Assembly: GCF_004365355.1 (NCBI RefSeq)
Contig: NZ_SODP01000001.1
Coordinates: 1,991,473-2,055,472, forward strand
Source of the DNA: Kribbella pratensis
GTDB lineage: Bacteria > Actinomycetota > Actinomycetes > Propionibacteriales > Kribbellaceae
Direction: 5' to 3'
Length of the DNA stretch: 64,000 nt
In this document: piece by piece, positions 50,611 to 59,693 of the stretch
How the letters are laid out: the number at the start of each line of letters is the position of its first letter
Position numbering within the stretch: position 1 is the first letter of the stretch
Translations under genes and position numbers: made by a program
The notes under the pieces: generated by a model
Databases searched by the model: none
What the model was told of the DNA's origin: nothing
The model's input: the letters and a program-made list of their open reading frames with translations, nothing else

Positions 50611-52525
50611 CGCCGGAAAGACCAGCCTGACCGAGCGGCTGCTGTACACCGCCGGAGTCATCGACGAGGTCGGTAGCGTCGACGACGGCAGCACCCAGAC
50701 CGACTCACTGGCGCTCGAGCGGCAGCGCGGGATCACGATCAAGTCCGCGGTCGTCTCGTTCGCGATCGGCGACCTGACGGTCAACCTGATCGACACCCCG
50801 GGCCACCCGGACTTCATCGCCGAGGTGGAGCGTGCGCTCAGCGTGCTGGACGGCGCAGTGCTGGTGATCTCCGCGGTCGAGGGTGTCCAGGCGCAGACCC
50901 GCGTGCTGATGCGGACCCTGCAACGCCTGCGCATCCCCACCCTGATCTTCGTCAACAAGCTCGACCGACCGGGTGCGCAGTACGACGGTGTGCTCCGTCA
51001 GATCGCGACCAAGCTGACGCCTGCGATCGTTCCGATGGGCGAGGCGACCTACCTCGGCACGCCTGAGGCGACGTTCAAGCCGATCCTCCAGGAGACCACT
51101 CTCGTCGACGTCCTGACCGAGCGCGACGACGACCTCCTCAAGCGGTACGTCGACGGCGAACCGCTCGCACTGGACGGGGCGCTCCGCACTCAGATCCACC
51201 AGGCGCGGGTTCACCCGGTGTACTTCGGATCCGCGATCACCGGCGCCGGTACGGACGCCCTCACCGACGGCATCCGCGACCTGCTCCCCCGCGCCCGCAC
51301 CAACGGCACCCAGCTCGACGGCTCCGTGTTCAAGGTCGAACGCGGGCCGGCCGGCGAGAAGATCGCGTACGTCCGCCTGTTCTCCGGTACGGTGCACGTC
51401 CGCGACCGAGTGCGCTTCGGCGCGAACGACGCGAAGATCACCGCTCTGCAGGTGATCGGTGAAGGCCCGGCGAACGCCGTACAGGCCGGTCGGATCGGCA
51501 AGTTCTGGGGCCTGGCAGATGTCCAGATCGGTGACCGCATCACCGCGCTCGACGACCCCGAGCCCCGGCAGACGACGGCGTTCTTCGCGCCGCCCACGCT
51601 CGAGACGGTGATCTCCGCGCGGAAGCCGTCCGACAAGGGCAACCTGCGCGTCGCGCTGACCCAGCTCGCCGAGCAGGACCCGTTGATCAACCTGCGCCAG
51701 GACGACCTCCGCCAGGAGACCTACGTGTCGCTGTACGGCGAAGTACAGAAGGAGGTCATCGAGACGACGCTGGCGACCGAGTTCGGGATCGAGGTCGACT
51801 TCCGCGAGACGACCACGATCTGCATCGAACGGCTCGTCGGCACCGGCGCGGCGGTCGAGTTCAAGAAGAAGGACCTGAACCCGTTCCTCGCCACCATCGG
51901 CCTGCGCGTCGAGCCGGCGCCGGTGAACGCCGGCGTCAGTTTCGAACTCGAGGTCGAGCTCGGCTCGATGCCGTACGCGTTCATCAAGGCCGTCGAGGAG
52001 ACCGTCCGCGAAACGCTGCACCAGGGCATCCACGGCTGGCAGATCCCCGACGCACACGTCGTGATGACGCACTCCGGCTACTCCGCCCGCCAGAGCCACG
52101 CCCATGCCGTGTTCGACAAGAGCATGTCCAGCACCGCCGGCGACTTCCGCAACCTCACCCCGCTCGTCCTGATGACGGCCCTCCGGCAGGCAGGTACGAC
52201 GGTGCACGAGCCGATGCACCATTTCCAGCTGGAGATCCCGACCGACACCACGCGCGCCGTCCTCGCGACCCTCGCCCGCCTCCGCGCGATCCCGCAGGTA
52301 CCCGCACTCGCCGCCGAAACCTCAACCCTGGAAGGAGAAATCCCCGCGGCCGCCGTCTACGAACTCGAGCAGCAACTCCCCGCCCTCACCCGCGGCGAAG
52401 GCGTCCTGGAGTCCGCGTTCGAGCGCTACCACCCCGTCACCGGCCCGATCCCGGAACGGCCGCGCACCGACCATGACCCGCGCAACCGGCGCGAGTACCT
52501 ACTGCACATTCAGCGGCGGGTATAG
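50573..52525 (+). CDS. Ribosomal protection GTPase, TetM/OtrA-like
   Basis: A 650-residue translational GTPase of the tetracycline-resistance ribosomal protection family. G1 is LAHVDAGKTSLTERL (10-24), G2 is RGITIKS, G3 is DTPGHPDF, and G4 is NKLDRPG. EF-G-like domains II-V follow, with VETTLATEFGIEVDFRETTT and a C-terminal helix LEQQLPALTRGEGVLESAFE, as in TetM. It dislodges tetracycline-like drugs from the ribosome in characterised relatives. The GTG 50573 start fits the family N-terminus and lies inside the leader ORF. The weak spacing (11 bases) of aaagga is consistent with regulated initiation. Confidence 0.88.
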   Translation: MEVLNLGILAHVDAGKTSLTERLLYTAGVIDEVGSVDDGSTQTDSLALERQRGITIKSAVVSFAIGDLTVNLIDTPGHPDFIAEVERALSVLDGAVLVISAVEGVQAQTRVLMRTLQRLRIPTLIFVNKLDRPGAQYDGVLRQIATKLTPAIVPMGEATYLGTPEATFKPILQETTLVDVLTERDDDLLKRYVDGEPLALDGALRTQIHQARVHPVYFGSAITGAGTDALTDGIRDLLPRARTNGTQLDGSVFKVERGPAGEKIAYVRLFSGTVHVRDRVRFGANDAKITALQVIGEGPANAVQAGRIGKFWGLADVQIGDRITALDDPEPRQTTAFFAPPTLETVISARKPSDKGNLRVALTQLAEQDPLINLRQDDLRQETYVSLYGEVQKEVIETTLATEFGIEVDFRETTTICIERLVGTGAAVEFKKKDLNPFLATIGLRVEPAPVNAGVSFELEVELGSMPYAFIKAVEETVRETLHQGIHGWQIPDAHVVMTHSGYSARQSHAHAVFDKSMSSTAGDFRNLTPLVLMTALRQAGTTVHEPMHHFQLEIPTDTTRAVLATLARLRAIPQVPALAAETSTLEGEIPAAAVYELEQQLPALTRGEGVLESAFERYHPVTGPIPERPRTDHDPRNRREYLLHIQRRV

Positions 52526-53274
52526 ACGCCGTGCACAACGGTCGCGCCGAGGTCGTCGTCCTCGACGATCTCGGCGGCCAGACCGTGCTCGATCATCACC
52601 GCACGCGCGACCGGCGCCTGGCGTTCACTCATCTCGACGAAGAAGTGACCGCCGGGTGCCAGCCAGTCTGCCGCCTCGGCAGACACTCGCCGGAACACAG
52701 CCAGACCGTCCACGCCGCCGTCCAATGTGACGTGCGGTTCGTACAGCCGAGCCTCCGGCGGCAGCAGCCGGATCTCGTCCGTCGGCACATACGGAACGTT
52801 CGACAGCAGTACGTCGACCTGCCCGCGCAACCGATCCGGCAACGCCGTGAACAGATCGCCCTCGTACACCGTGCCGCCCGACGCGAGCAGGTTGCGGCGT
52901 GCGCACTCGACCGCGGCAGGCTCGATGTCGGCGGCGTACAAAGTCACCTCGCGCTGGGCTGCGACAGCCGCGCCGAGAGCACCCGTGCCGCAGCCGAGGT
53001 CGACCACGACCGCTCCCGTGGCGGTGACCCGCAACGCCTCCGCCACCAGGAACTCGGTACGGCGACGTGGAATGAACACCCCGGTGTCGACGGCGATTCG
53101 CAACCCGCAGAACGACGCCCGGCCCACGACGTACTCCAACGGCAACCCGGCGACCCGCTGGTCGACCATGGCCGCCAGTTCGGCCTCGTCCCGCGCGGAC
53201 TCGGCGATCAGCGCGGCCTCGTCTTCGGCGAACACGGAACCGGACGCGCGCAGCCGCTCAACGACAGTGATCAC
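52510..53274 (-). CDS. HemK/PrmC-like protein N5-glutamine methyltransferase
   Basis: A 254-residue class I methyltransferase. The N-terminal helical cap is VVERLRASGSVFAEDEAALI and LPLEYVVGRASFCGLRI, then GVFIPRRRTEFLV, motif I VVVDLGCGTGALGAAVA and the catalytic loop LSNVPYVPTDEI. NVPY replaces the canonical NPPY, as is known in the PrmC-related subgroup found beside true PrmC. GTG 53274 starts it; the longer in-frame extension is the shadow of the SDR gene. Its 16-base overlap with the ribosomal protection gene is convergent. Confidence 0.82.
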   Translation of the reverse strand: MITVVERLRASGSVFAEDEAALIAESARDEAELAAMVDQRVAGLPLEYVVGRASFCGLRIAVDTGVFIPRRRTEFLVAEALRVTATGAVVVDLGCGTGALGAAVAAQREVTLYAADIEPAAVECARRNLLASGGTVYEGDLFTALPDRLRGQVDVLLSNVPYVPTDEIRLLPPEARLYEPHVTLDGGVDGLAVFRRVSAEAADWLAPGGHFFVEMSERQAPVARAVMIEHGLAAEIVEDDDLGATVVHGVYTRR

Positions 53275-53282
53275 AAGACAGA

Positions 53283-54230
53283 TTATCCGAAAGCATTTAC
53301 TCCGGTGAGCTCTGCCGACACCGTCCACAACCGCTCTGCCGAGGCCGGGTCGATCGCATACGGTCGTACGCCGGGAGCGTCGTCGGTCGACACCTCCGCG
53401 ATCTCGCAGTCCTCGCAGAACACTCCGCCGAGACCGTCGAGCTGCGGCGACGTCGCGGCCCAGACCTGCGTCGCGGCGCCCTGCTCCGGCGTCTTGAAAC
53501 CGACGACCGGATTGCCGTCCTCGTCGAGCCAGCCGTAGCCGGCCATCTCCTCGCGCGTCAGGTGCCGCTGCAGCGGAGTCATGATGCCGCCGGGGTGCAG
53601 CGCGAACGCCCGTACGCCGGACTCCTTGCCGAGGGCATCGAGCTGGACCGCGAACAGCACGTTGGCCGTCTTCGCCTGCCCGTACGCCTCCCACTTGTCG
53701 TACCCCTGCCGGAACTCCAGGTCGTCCCACCGGATGTCCGACCGCCGGTGCCCGGTCGACGACACCGACACGACCCGGGCACCGCCGTCGGCCACGAGCG
53801 CCGGCCACAGCCGGTTCACCAGCGCGAAGTGCCCCAGGTGGTTGGTCGCGAACTGGGCCTCCCAACCCGGGCCGACCCGCGTCTCCGGAGCGGCCATGAT
53901 CGCGGCGTTGTCGATCATGATGTCGATCGATCGCCCGGACGCCAGGAACCGGTCCGCGAAGGCCTTCACGCTCTCCAGGTCACCGAGATCCAGCTCGTCG
54001 ATCTCGACACCGTCGACGCCGGCGAGCGCCTCCCGCGCCGCGTCCGGCCGCCTGGCCGGCACGATCACCTTCGCGCCCGCGCGAGTCAGCGCCTTCGTCG
54101 TCGCCAGACCGAGACCGGAATACCCGCCGGTGACGATCGCGAGCTTGCCGGTCAGATCGATCCCCGCGAGGACCTCATCCGCAGTGGTGTCGTGCCCGAA
54201 ACCCGAACCGATCTTGTGCTGTTCACCCAT
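53283..54230 (-). CDS. Short-chain dehydrogenase/reductase (retinol-dehydrogenase-like)
   Basis: A 315-residue SDR. The cofactor motif is LAIVTGGYSGLGLATTKALT, with VPARRPDAAREAL, DIMIDNAAIMAAPETRV (NAA in place of NAG), VSVSSTGHRRSDIRW and catalytic YGQAKTANVLFAV. A C-terminal segment FCEDCEIAEV with two cysteines follows. ATG 54230 is used, as the family begins at MGEQHKIGSGFG. It lies just downstream of the LysR gene (35 bases) on the same strand. Substrate unknown. Confidence 0.86.
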   Translation of the reverse strand: MGEQHKIGSGFGHDTTADEVLAGIDLTGKLAIVTGGYSGLGLATTKALTRAGAKVIVPARRPDAAREALAGVDGVEIDELDLGDLESVKAFADRFLASGRSIDIMIDNAAIMAAPETRVGPGWEAQFATNHLGHFALVNRLWPALVADGGARVVSVSSTGHRRSDIRWDDLEFRQGYDKWEAYGQAKTANVLFAVQLDALGKESGVRAFALHPGGIMTPLQRHLTREEMAGYGWLDEDGNPVVGFKTPEQGAATQVWAATSPQLDGLGGVFCEDCEIAEVSTDDAPGVRPYAIDPASAERLWTVSAELTGVNAFG

Positions 54231-54264
54231 GGTCAGCAGCCTATGAATTGGAGTGCGCTCAAAG

Positions 54265-55155
54265 TCAAGCCCCGAGGTGCGGATCCTGCCGCATCGACTC
54301 CGCCAACCGCTGCAGTGCCGGGTTGGGATTGTCGGGACTCCAGCACGCGTGCAGCGTGACCGAATGCGCATCAGCCGCGTCCAGTTCGCGGTACCGGACG
54401 CCCTCGACCCTCATCGCCATGATCGACCGCGGGATCAAGGCGCATCCGAGTCCGGCCCGGACCAGCGCGAGCATCGTCGGCACCTGCGAGGCGAGCTGGC
54501 TCACGGCGTACCGGTCCATCCCGATCATCGCGGCACAGATGTCATGCAGATACTGCGAACCCTCCGGGCTGTAGCCGATGTAATCGTCGGTCGCATCCAC
54601 CAGCGCGACCGGCCCGTCGCCGTCGGCCAGCGGATGGGACGCCGGTACGGCGAGCACGAGATCCTCGGAGTGCACCAGCATCGATTCGAACCGCTCCGGA
54701 ATCGGCGGCCGCACGAGCCCGAGATCGATCTCCAGATTCGCCAGGGCCTCGAACTGCGCCGGGCTGACGAGCTCGGTCAGCTCGGCGGTGACTCCGGGCG
54801 TGCGTTTGCCGACCATGGTCAGGAAGTCCGCGAGTACCGCGTACGCGCCGATCGCCGTGAACGCGAGGCGCAGCGTCCCGGTCGTCCCGTCAGCCGCACG
54901 GCGAGTCGCTTCCGGGGCGACGTCGAGGAGCGCGAGGACGCGGCGGGCGTGCTCGAGGAACACGTCGCCGGCCGCCGTCAGCCGTACGCCGCGGCCGGTG
55001 CGATCGAACAACCGGACGTCCAGGGTCCGCTCGAGACCCTGGATCTGGCGGGTCAGCGGCGGCTGCGTCAGGTTGAGCCGCTGGGCAGCCCGGCCATAGT
55101 GCAGTTCCTCGGCCACCGCGACGAACCCGCGGAGCTGCTGGAGAGACAGATCCAT
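54265..55155 (-). CDS. LysR family transcriptional regulator
   Basis: A 296-residue LTTR. The N-terminal helix-turn-helix is LQQLRGFVAVAEELHYGRAA with QRLNLTQPPLTRQIQGLE. The effector domain has GTTGTLRLAFTAIGAYAVLA and LVLAVPASHPLADGDGP. ATG 55155 fits the family start. It is divergent from the hydroxyacid dehydrogenase operon, with two tandem boxes in the 71-base gap, and is the expected regulator of that operon. Confidence 0.88.
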   Translation of the reverse strand: MDLSLQQLRGFVAVAEELHYGRAAQRLNLTQPPLTRQIQGLERTLDVRLFDRTGRGVRLTAAGDVFLEHARRVLALLDVAPEATRRAADGTTGTLRLAFTAIGAYAVLADFLTMVGKRTPGVTAELTELVSPAQFEALANLEIDLGLVRPPIPERFESMLVHSEDLVLAVPASHPLADGDGPVALVDATDDYIGYSPEGSQYLHDICAAMIGMDRYAVSQLASQVPTMLALVRAGLGCALIPRSIMAMRVEGVRYRELDAADAHSVTLHACWSPDNPNPALQRLAESMRQDPHLGA

Positions 55156-55173
55156 GCCCACACGGTATCGGTT

Positions 55174-55209
55174 CATACGGAAATGGGCTTGGACCTGCAT
55201 AACGGAATG
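55174..55209. promoter_or_regulatory. Two tandem LysR-type boxes
   Basis: cat-acggaa-atg (55174-55185) and cat-aacgga-atg (55198-55209) share the cat-N6-atg dyad and an acgga core, 24 bases centre to centre. They lie in the gap between the divergent LysR gene and the hydroxyacid dehydrogenase. This is the arrangement of recognition and activation sites of LysR-type regulators. Confidence 0.55.
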
Positions 55210-55226
55210 CGCTTACCGTCGGTTCC

Positions 55227-56249
55227 ATGCCGAAACTCGCCGCGCTCTTCTCGCCCGAACGTGCCGCCGATGTCGTCGACACCGACACCCGCCAGCTGCT
55301 GCAGGACCGTTTCGACGTGGTCTGGGCAACGTCGGAGCACACCGCCGGACCCGGATCCGCCGCGAAACCCCCGGCGCTCGACCCCGCCGCCGTACCCGAG
55401 TTGGTGAAAGGCGCCGACGTCCTCCTCACCAGCTGGGGTACGCCTCACCTCGGCAAGGAGCTGTGGTCCGACGGCAACGGCCCGAAGGTCGTCGCCCACG
55501 CGGCCGGCACGGTCAAGAACCTGATCGACCCGGTCATCCTGGACCAGGGCGTCGCGGTGTTCTCGGCCGGTCCGCGGATCGCCTGGTCTGTCGGCGAGTA
55601 CTGCCTCGCGTCGATGCTCACACTGGCCCGCCTCCCCCGCTTCGACGGTGCCGTCCGCGCGGGCGGATGGAAGCAGACGGCGTACCGCGGTCACGAGCTG
55701 GCCGGCGCGAAGGTCGGCATCATCGGCGCGAGCAGTACGGCGCGGGCCTTGATCACCCTGCTGAAGCCGTTCGGTTGCGACCTGGCCGTCTACGACCCCT
55801 ATCTCAGCGCCGAGCGCGCGGCCCAACTCGGAGTCCGGAGCACCGCCTTGGAGGACGCGGCCACTGCACGGTTCCTCAGCATCCATGTGCCGAACGTCCC
55901 CGAGACGAAGGGCATGATCACCCGCGCGCTGATCGAGGGCCTTCCCGACGGCGCGGTCGTCGTGAACTCTTCCCGGGGACCGGCCGTCGACCAGCAAGCG
56001 CTGCTCGAGCATGCGCTGGACGGGCGCATCTACGCGGCCCTCGACGTCTACGATCCCGAACCGCCGCAATTCGACGAGAACGTGCTGAACGCCCCGAACC
56101 TGTTGCTGACCCCGCACATCGCCGGAGACACGGCTGAGGGCCACCTCGCGCTGGCGGGCTACGTGCTCCAGGACGCACTCCGATGGCTCGACGACGGCAC
56201 CCGCGGACCGAGCTTCGTCGATCCCGCCTCGTGGTCGATCGCTGCGTGA
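55227..56249 (+). CDS. D-2-hydroxyacid dehydrogenase family protein
   Basis: A 340-residue NAD-dependent dehydrogenase of the D-isomer group. The cofactor domain has GAKVGIIGASSTARALITLL (a variant of GxGxxG), then FLSIHVPNVPETKGMITRAL, VVNSSRGPAVDQQALLEHAL (catalytic Arg) and LLLTPHIAGD (catalytic His). It is first in the operon with the enolase-superfamily gene 11 bases downstream. It may reduce or oxidise an intermediate of sugar-acid catabolism. Confidence 0.87.
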   Translation: MPKLAALFSPERAADVVDTDTRQLLQDRFDVVWATSEHTAGPGSAAKPPALDPAAVPELVKGADVLLTSWGTPHLGKELWSDGNGPKVVAHAAGTVKNLIDPVILDQGVAVFSAGPRIAWSVGEYCLASMLTLARLPRFDGAVRAGGWKQTAYRGHELAGAKVGIIGASSTARALITLLKPFGCDLAVYDPYLSAERAAQLGVRSTALEDAATARFLSIHVPNVPETKGMITRALIEGLPDGAVVVNSSRGPAVDQQALLEHALDGRIYAALDVYDPEPPQFDENVLNAPNLLLTPHIAGDTAEGHLALAGYVLQDALRWLDDGTRGPSFVDPASWSIAA

Positions 56250-56260
56250 GAGGAACGGCC

Positions 56261-57403
56261 ATGTCACGCATTACCCATGTCGAGGTCTTCCCGGTCGCAG
56301 TGCCGTTCGCACGCCGGTTCGTGCTCGGCAGTGGCGCGGTCGGCTCCCCCGACGCGGCGCCCGACCAGGCCGGCGCGGTGATCTTCGTGAAGCTCACCAC
56401 CGAGGACGGCGTCGTCGGCTGGGGCGAGCAGCGCGCGCTACCGAGTTGGAGCTACGAGACCGCCGAGACGATGGCGGTCGTGATCCGGCGGCATCTCACG
56501 CCGATCCTGCTCGAACTCACACCGTTCGATGTCGAGCTGTTCCACCAACGCGCCGCCAACCGACTCAGTCCCTCGGTGTCGAACGGGTTCCCGTTCGCCC
56601 GGGCCGCGATCGACGTCGCGATGCACGACGCGGCCGGCAAGCTGGCCGGCGTACCCGTGCATGCGCTGCTCGGGGGCAAGATCCACGACGAGATCCCGCT
56701 CTGCTCGGCGATCGGGGTCGGCGACCAGGACGCCGTACGCGAACATGCAATCGCGTCGGCGGACTATGCGGCGTACAAGGTCAAGATCGGCGGGGATCTG
56801 GACGCGGACACCGCTGCGATCGAGACCGTCGCAGAGGTTGCCGACGGCAAGCCGTTGTGGCTCGACGCGAACCAGTCCTACCGTCCGAGTGCGCTCCGGC
56901 AGCTGCGCGACCGGACCGCCGGCATCCACACGATTCATTGCATCGAGCAACCGGTGCCGAGTACGGACACGCTGGCGATGGCCCGGCTGCGCGAACTGAT
57001 CGACCTGCCGATCGCGATCGACGAAGGCAGCTTCTCGGCGCAGGACCTGGCCCGGGCGATCCGCCTGGACGCGGCCGACCTGGTCGTGGTCAAGGTCTGC
57101 AAGTCCGGTGGACTGCGCAACGCGCTGAAGACCGCCCAGACCGCGCTCGCCGGCGGGCTCGAGATTCTGGCCAGCGGCCTGACCGACTGCGGAGTCGCGT
57201 TCGCCGCCGCGCTGCACGTGTTCAGTCAGCTCGAGTTCGCCCTGCCCGCCGAGCTCAACGGGCCGGAGCTGCTGACCGATCTGTACGTCGAGGGGCTGAG
57301 CATCACCAAGGCCGTCGCAACGGTCCCCACCGCCCCTGGACTGGGCGTTCAGGTCGACGAGGAGCGAATCCGCGCCGAGTCGATCGACCTGCTCTACCGG
57401 TGA
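56261..57403 (+). CDS. Enolase-superfamily dehydratase/racemase (muconate-lactonizing subgroup)
   Basis: A 380-residue enzyme. The catalytic KxK is YKVKIGGD; the metal ligands Asp, Glu and Asp are in LWLDANQSY, HCIEQPVP and AIDEGSFS, and the opposing lysine is in VVKVCKSGGLRN, the MLE/MR pattern. Such enzymes dehydrate or epimerise carboxylate substrates such as sugar acids or dipeptides. ATG 56261 follows gagagga. It stands in the ABC importer operon, so its substrate probably enters through that importer. Confidence 0.87.
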   Translation: MSRITHVEVFPVAVPFARRFVLGSGAVGSPDAAPDQAGAVIFVKLTTEDGVVGWGEQRALPSWSYETAETMAVVIRRHLTPILLELTPFDVELFHQRAANRLSPSVSNGFPFARAAIDVAMHDAAGKLAGVPVHALLGGKIHDEIPLCSAIGVGDQDAVREHAIASADYAAYKVKIGGDLDADTAAIETVAEVADGKPLWLDANQSYRPSALRQLRDRTAGIHTIHCIEQPVPSTDTLAMARLRELIDLPIAIDEGSFSAQDLARAIRLDAADLVVVKVCKSGGLRNALKTAQTALAGGLEILASGLTDCGVAFAAALHVFSQLEFALPAELNGPELLTDLYVEGLSITKAVATVPTAPGLGVQVDEERIRAESIDLLYR

Positions 57404-57411
57404 GGAGAACC

Positions 57412-58734
57412 ATGTCAACAAACCTGTCCCGCCGCAGGTTCCTCGGAATGACCGGGTTTGCCGGGCTCGGGGTCGCCGCGGCCGGAGCCGTGAGCGGGTG
57501 CTCGTCCGGGCCGCCGGCCGGTGCCGCCACCTGGTCCATGTGGTCCAGCAGCGCCGCCGAGAAGAAGGTCTGGGACGACTTCGGCAAGTACGTCGAGCAA
57601 CAGCTCAAGGTCAAGTCCATCGCCAGCCTGACACCGTCGACCGGCTACCCGACCAAGCTCGATCTCCAGCTGGTCAGCGGTACGGCGAGCCTGGTGACCG
57701 CGCTCAACGGCACCCTGATCCCGACGTACGCCGCCCGCGGCGCGCACCGGCCGCTCGACGACCTGATCGCCGCCGACCCGGACTTCTCGCTCGACGACTT
57801 CTACGAGACGAGCCGGCGGATCGGGAGCTTCAACGGCAAGACGTACGCGATCGGCTTCGACGTCGCGCCAACGGTCATGTACTACAACAAGGACCTGCTG
57901 AAGAAGCAGGGCATTCCACTGCCGTCCCGGACCGAACCGATGTCCTGGGCAACCTTCCGCGACCTGTGCAAGCAGCTCACCAAGCCCGGTCAGCAGTACG
58001 GCTTCACCTGCGCGCCGGCCATCGACGACCTGGTGTCCTGGATCTACTGCGCCGGTGGCAACGTGATGAGCGACGACGCCGGCCGCAGCACGCTCGGTGA
58101 TCCGGAAGCGATGGAGGCCCTGCAGTACGTCATCGACCTGTTCGTCAAGGACCAGGTCACCCCGCCGATCAAGAACCTGGTCACCGAGAGCTCGCTGTCG
58201 AACTTCCTGCAGGGCAACGTCGCGTTCATGCAGAACGGCCCGTGGCAGGTCGTCAACGCGCGCAAGGCGAAGTTCGACTGGGACATCATCCCGTTCCCGG
58301 CGGGTGCGGCCGGGAGCAAACCGCGCGTCTCGGGCTCCAGCTTCGCGATTCCATCGGGGGTGCGCGAGGGAGCCGAGCTCGACCTCGCGTGGAAGCTGAT
58401 GAAGACCCTGACCAGCACCGGCGCACTCGACATCTACGCCAAGGCCGGCCGCAACAACCCGGCCCGGCTCAGCGCCGGCAGCGCGTTCCAGCCGCCGCCC
58501 GACAACCTCGGCATCGTCCAGGAGATCCTGGCCGGCAAGCTCGCCGGCGGTCACGCCTTCGACGTCACCACGAACTGGAACCAGGTCAAGCAGCTGCTCG
58601 GCCAGGACCTGCCGCGCACGTTCCTCGGTCAGGTCAGCGTCCCGGACGCGATCAACGGCCTCACCCCGCGCCTCGACATCCTGATGCGCCAGCACCTCGA
58701 CACCGTCCGCCAAGCCACCGCCAGGAAGGGGTGA
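57412..58734 (+). CDS. Carbohydrate ABC transporter substrate-binding lipoprotein (TAT-exported)
   Basis: A 440-residue family 1 binding protein. The N-terminus has a twin-arginine motif RRRFLGM (7-13), a hydrophobic core and a lipobox AVSGC with the lipidated Cys30. The mature part has IGFDVAPTVMYYNKDLLKKQ, EPMSWATFRDLCKQL and NVAFMQNGPWQV, typical of sugar binding proteins. tgaggag lies before ATG 57412, 8 bases after the previous stop. It delivers a sugar or sugar derivative to the two permeases encoded next. Confidence 0.88.
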   Translation: MSTNLSRRRFLGMTGFAGLGVAAAGAVSGCSSGPPAGAATWSMWSSSAAEKKVWDDFGKYVEQQLKVKSIASLTPSTGYPTKLDLQLVSGTASLVTALNGTLIPTYAARGAHRPLDDLIAADPDFSLDDFYETSRRIGSFNGKTYAIGFDVAPTVMYYNKDLLKKQGIPLPSRTEPMSWATFRDLCKQLTKPGQQYGFTCAPAIDDLVSWIYCAGGNVMSDDAGRSTLGDPEAMEALQYVIDLFVKDQVTPPIKNLVTESSLSNFLQGNVAFMQNGPWQVVNARKAKFDWDIIPFPAGAAGSKPRVSGSSFAIPSGVREGAELDLAWKLMKTLTSTGALDIYAKAGRNNPARLSAGSAFQPPPDNLGIVQEILAGKLAGGHAFDVTTNWNQVKQLLGQDLPRTFLGQVSVPDAINGLTPRLDILMRQHLDTVRQATARKG

Positions 58735-58739
58735 ACACC

Positions 58740-59693
58740 ATGGCTCTCTCAACAGCAGATACCGCACCCTCCGTCAGCACTCCCACACCAACCCGACCGA
58801 CGTCCCCACCGACTCCGCGCTGGCGAAGTCGCGAGGCGCTCACCGCCTGGCTGTTCATCCTGCCCAGCCTGATCGGCTTCCTGATCTTCACCGCCGGACC
58901 GGTCGTTGCCGCAGGCGTCATCTCGCTGCTGAACTGGAACCTGTTCAGCGCACCGACCTGGGCCGGCCTGCACAACTTCGCCCGCCTCGGCCCCGACCCG
59001 ACGTTCTGGTCCGCGCTCGGCAACACGGCGTACTTCACTCTGGTCAGCGTGCCGCTGACGATCGTCGTCAGCCTCGCCCTGGCACTGCCGCTCAACCAGG
59101 GCGTACGCCGGGTCGCCGTGTTCCGGTCGCTCCTGCTGTTGCCGTACGCAACCATCACGGTCGCGGTGGCGTTCGTCTGGATCTGGCTCTACATCCCGCA
59201 CGACGGCCTGGTGAACGCCGTGCTCGGCTGGTTCGGCATCCACGGACCGGCCTGGCTGATCTCGGACGGCTGGGCGATGCCCGCGCTGATCCTGATGAGC
59301 GTCTGGAAGAGCTTCGGCTTCGGCATGGTCGTCTTCCTCGCCGGTCTCCAGGCGATCCCGCAACAGCTCTACGAAGCCGGCCGCGTGGACGGTACGTCGC
59401 CCTGGAACAGCTTCCGCCACATCACGCTGCCGATGCTCTCCCCCGCCCTGTTCTTCGTCATCGTCACCTCGGTGATCGGATCGTTCCAGGTGTTCGACCA
59501 GGCACTGATCATGACGAACGGCGGTCCGGGCACGCGCACCACCACGCTGGTCATGTACATCTACCGGACCGGCTTCGAGAACTACGACCAGGGGTACGCC
59601 GCGGCACAGTCGCTGGTGCTGTTCGCGTTCATCGTGATGATCACCGCCGGCCAGTTCCTCTTCCAGCGCAAGTTGGTGCATTATGACAACTGA
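58740..59693 (+). CDS. ABC sugar permease (MalF-like)
   Basis: A 317-residue membrane component with a Pro/Thr-rich N-terminal cytoplasmic segment, then six transmembrane helices (AWLFILPSLIGFLIFTAGPV first). The EAA loop, which contacts the ATPase, is QLYEAGRVDGTSPWNSFRHI, near residue 215. ATG 58740 has aaggggtg upstream, 5 bases after the binding protein stop. It pairs with the permease at 59683. Confidence 0.88.
   Translation: MALSTADTAPSVSTPTPTRPTSPPTPRWRSREALTAWLFILPSLIGFLIFTAGPVVAAGVISLLNWNLFSAPTWAGLHNFARLGPDPTFWSALGNTAYFTLVSVPLTIVVSLALALPLNQGVRRVAVFRSLLLLPYATITVAVAFVWIWLYIPHDGLVNAVLGWFGIHGPAWLISDGWAMPALILMSVWKSFGFGMVVFLAGLQAIPQQLYEAGRVDGTSPWNSFRHITLPMLSPALFFVIVTSVIGSFQVFDQALIMTNGGPGTRTTTLVMYIYRTGFENYDQGYAAAQSLVLFAFIVMITAGQFLFQRKLVHYDN

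Noticed and set aside
56446..57411. A long plus-strand extension upstream of the ABC binding protein.
   Set aside because: It overlaps the enolase-superfamily gene in another frame and is Arg-rich shadow; the binding protein has its own ribosome site, ATG and TAT signal at 57412.
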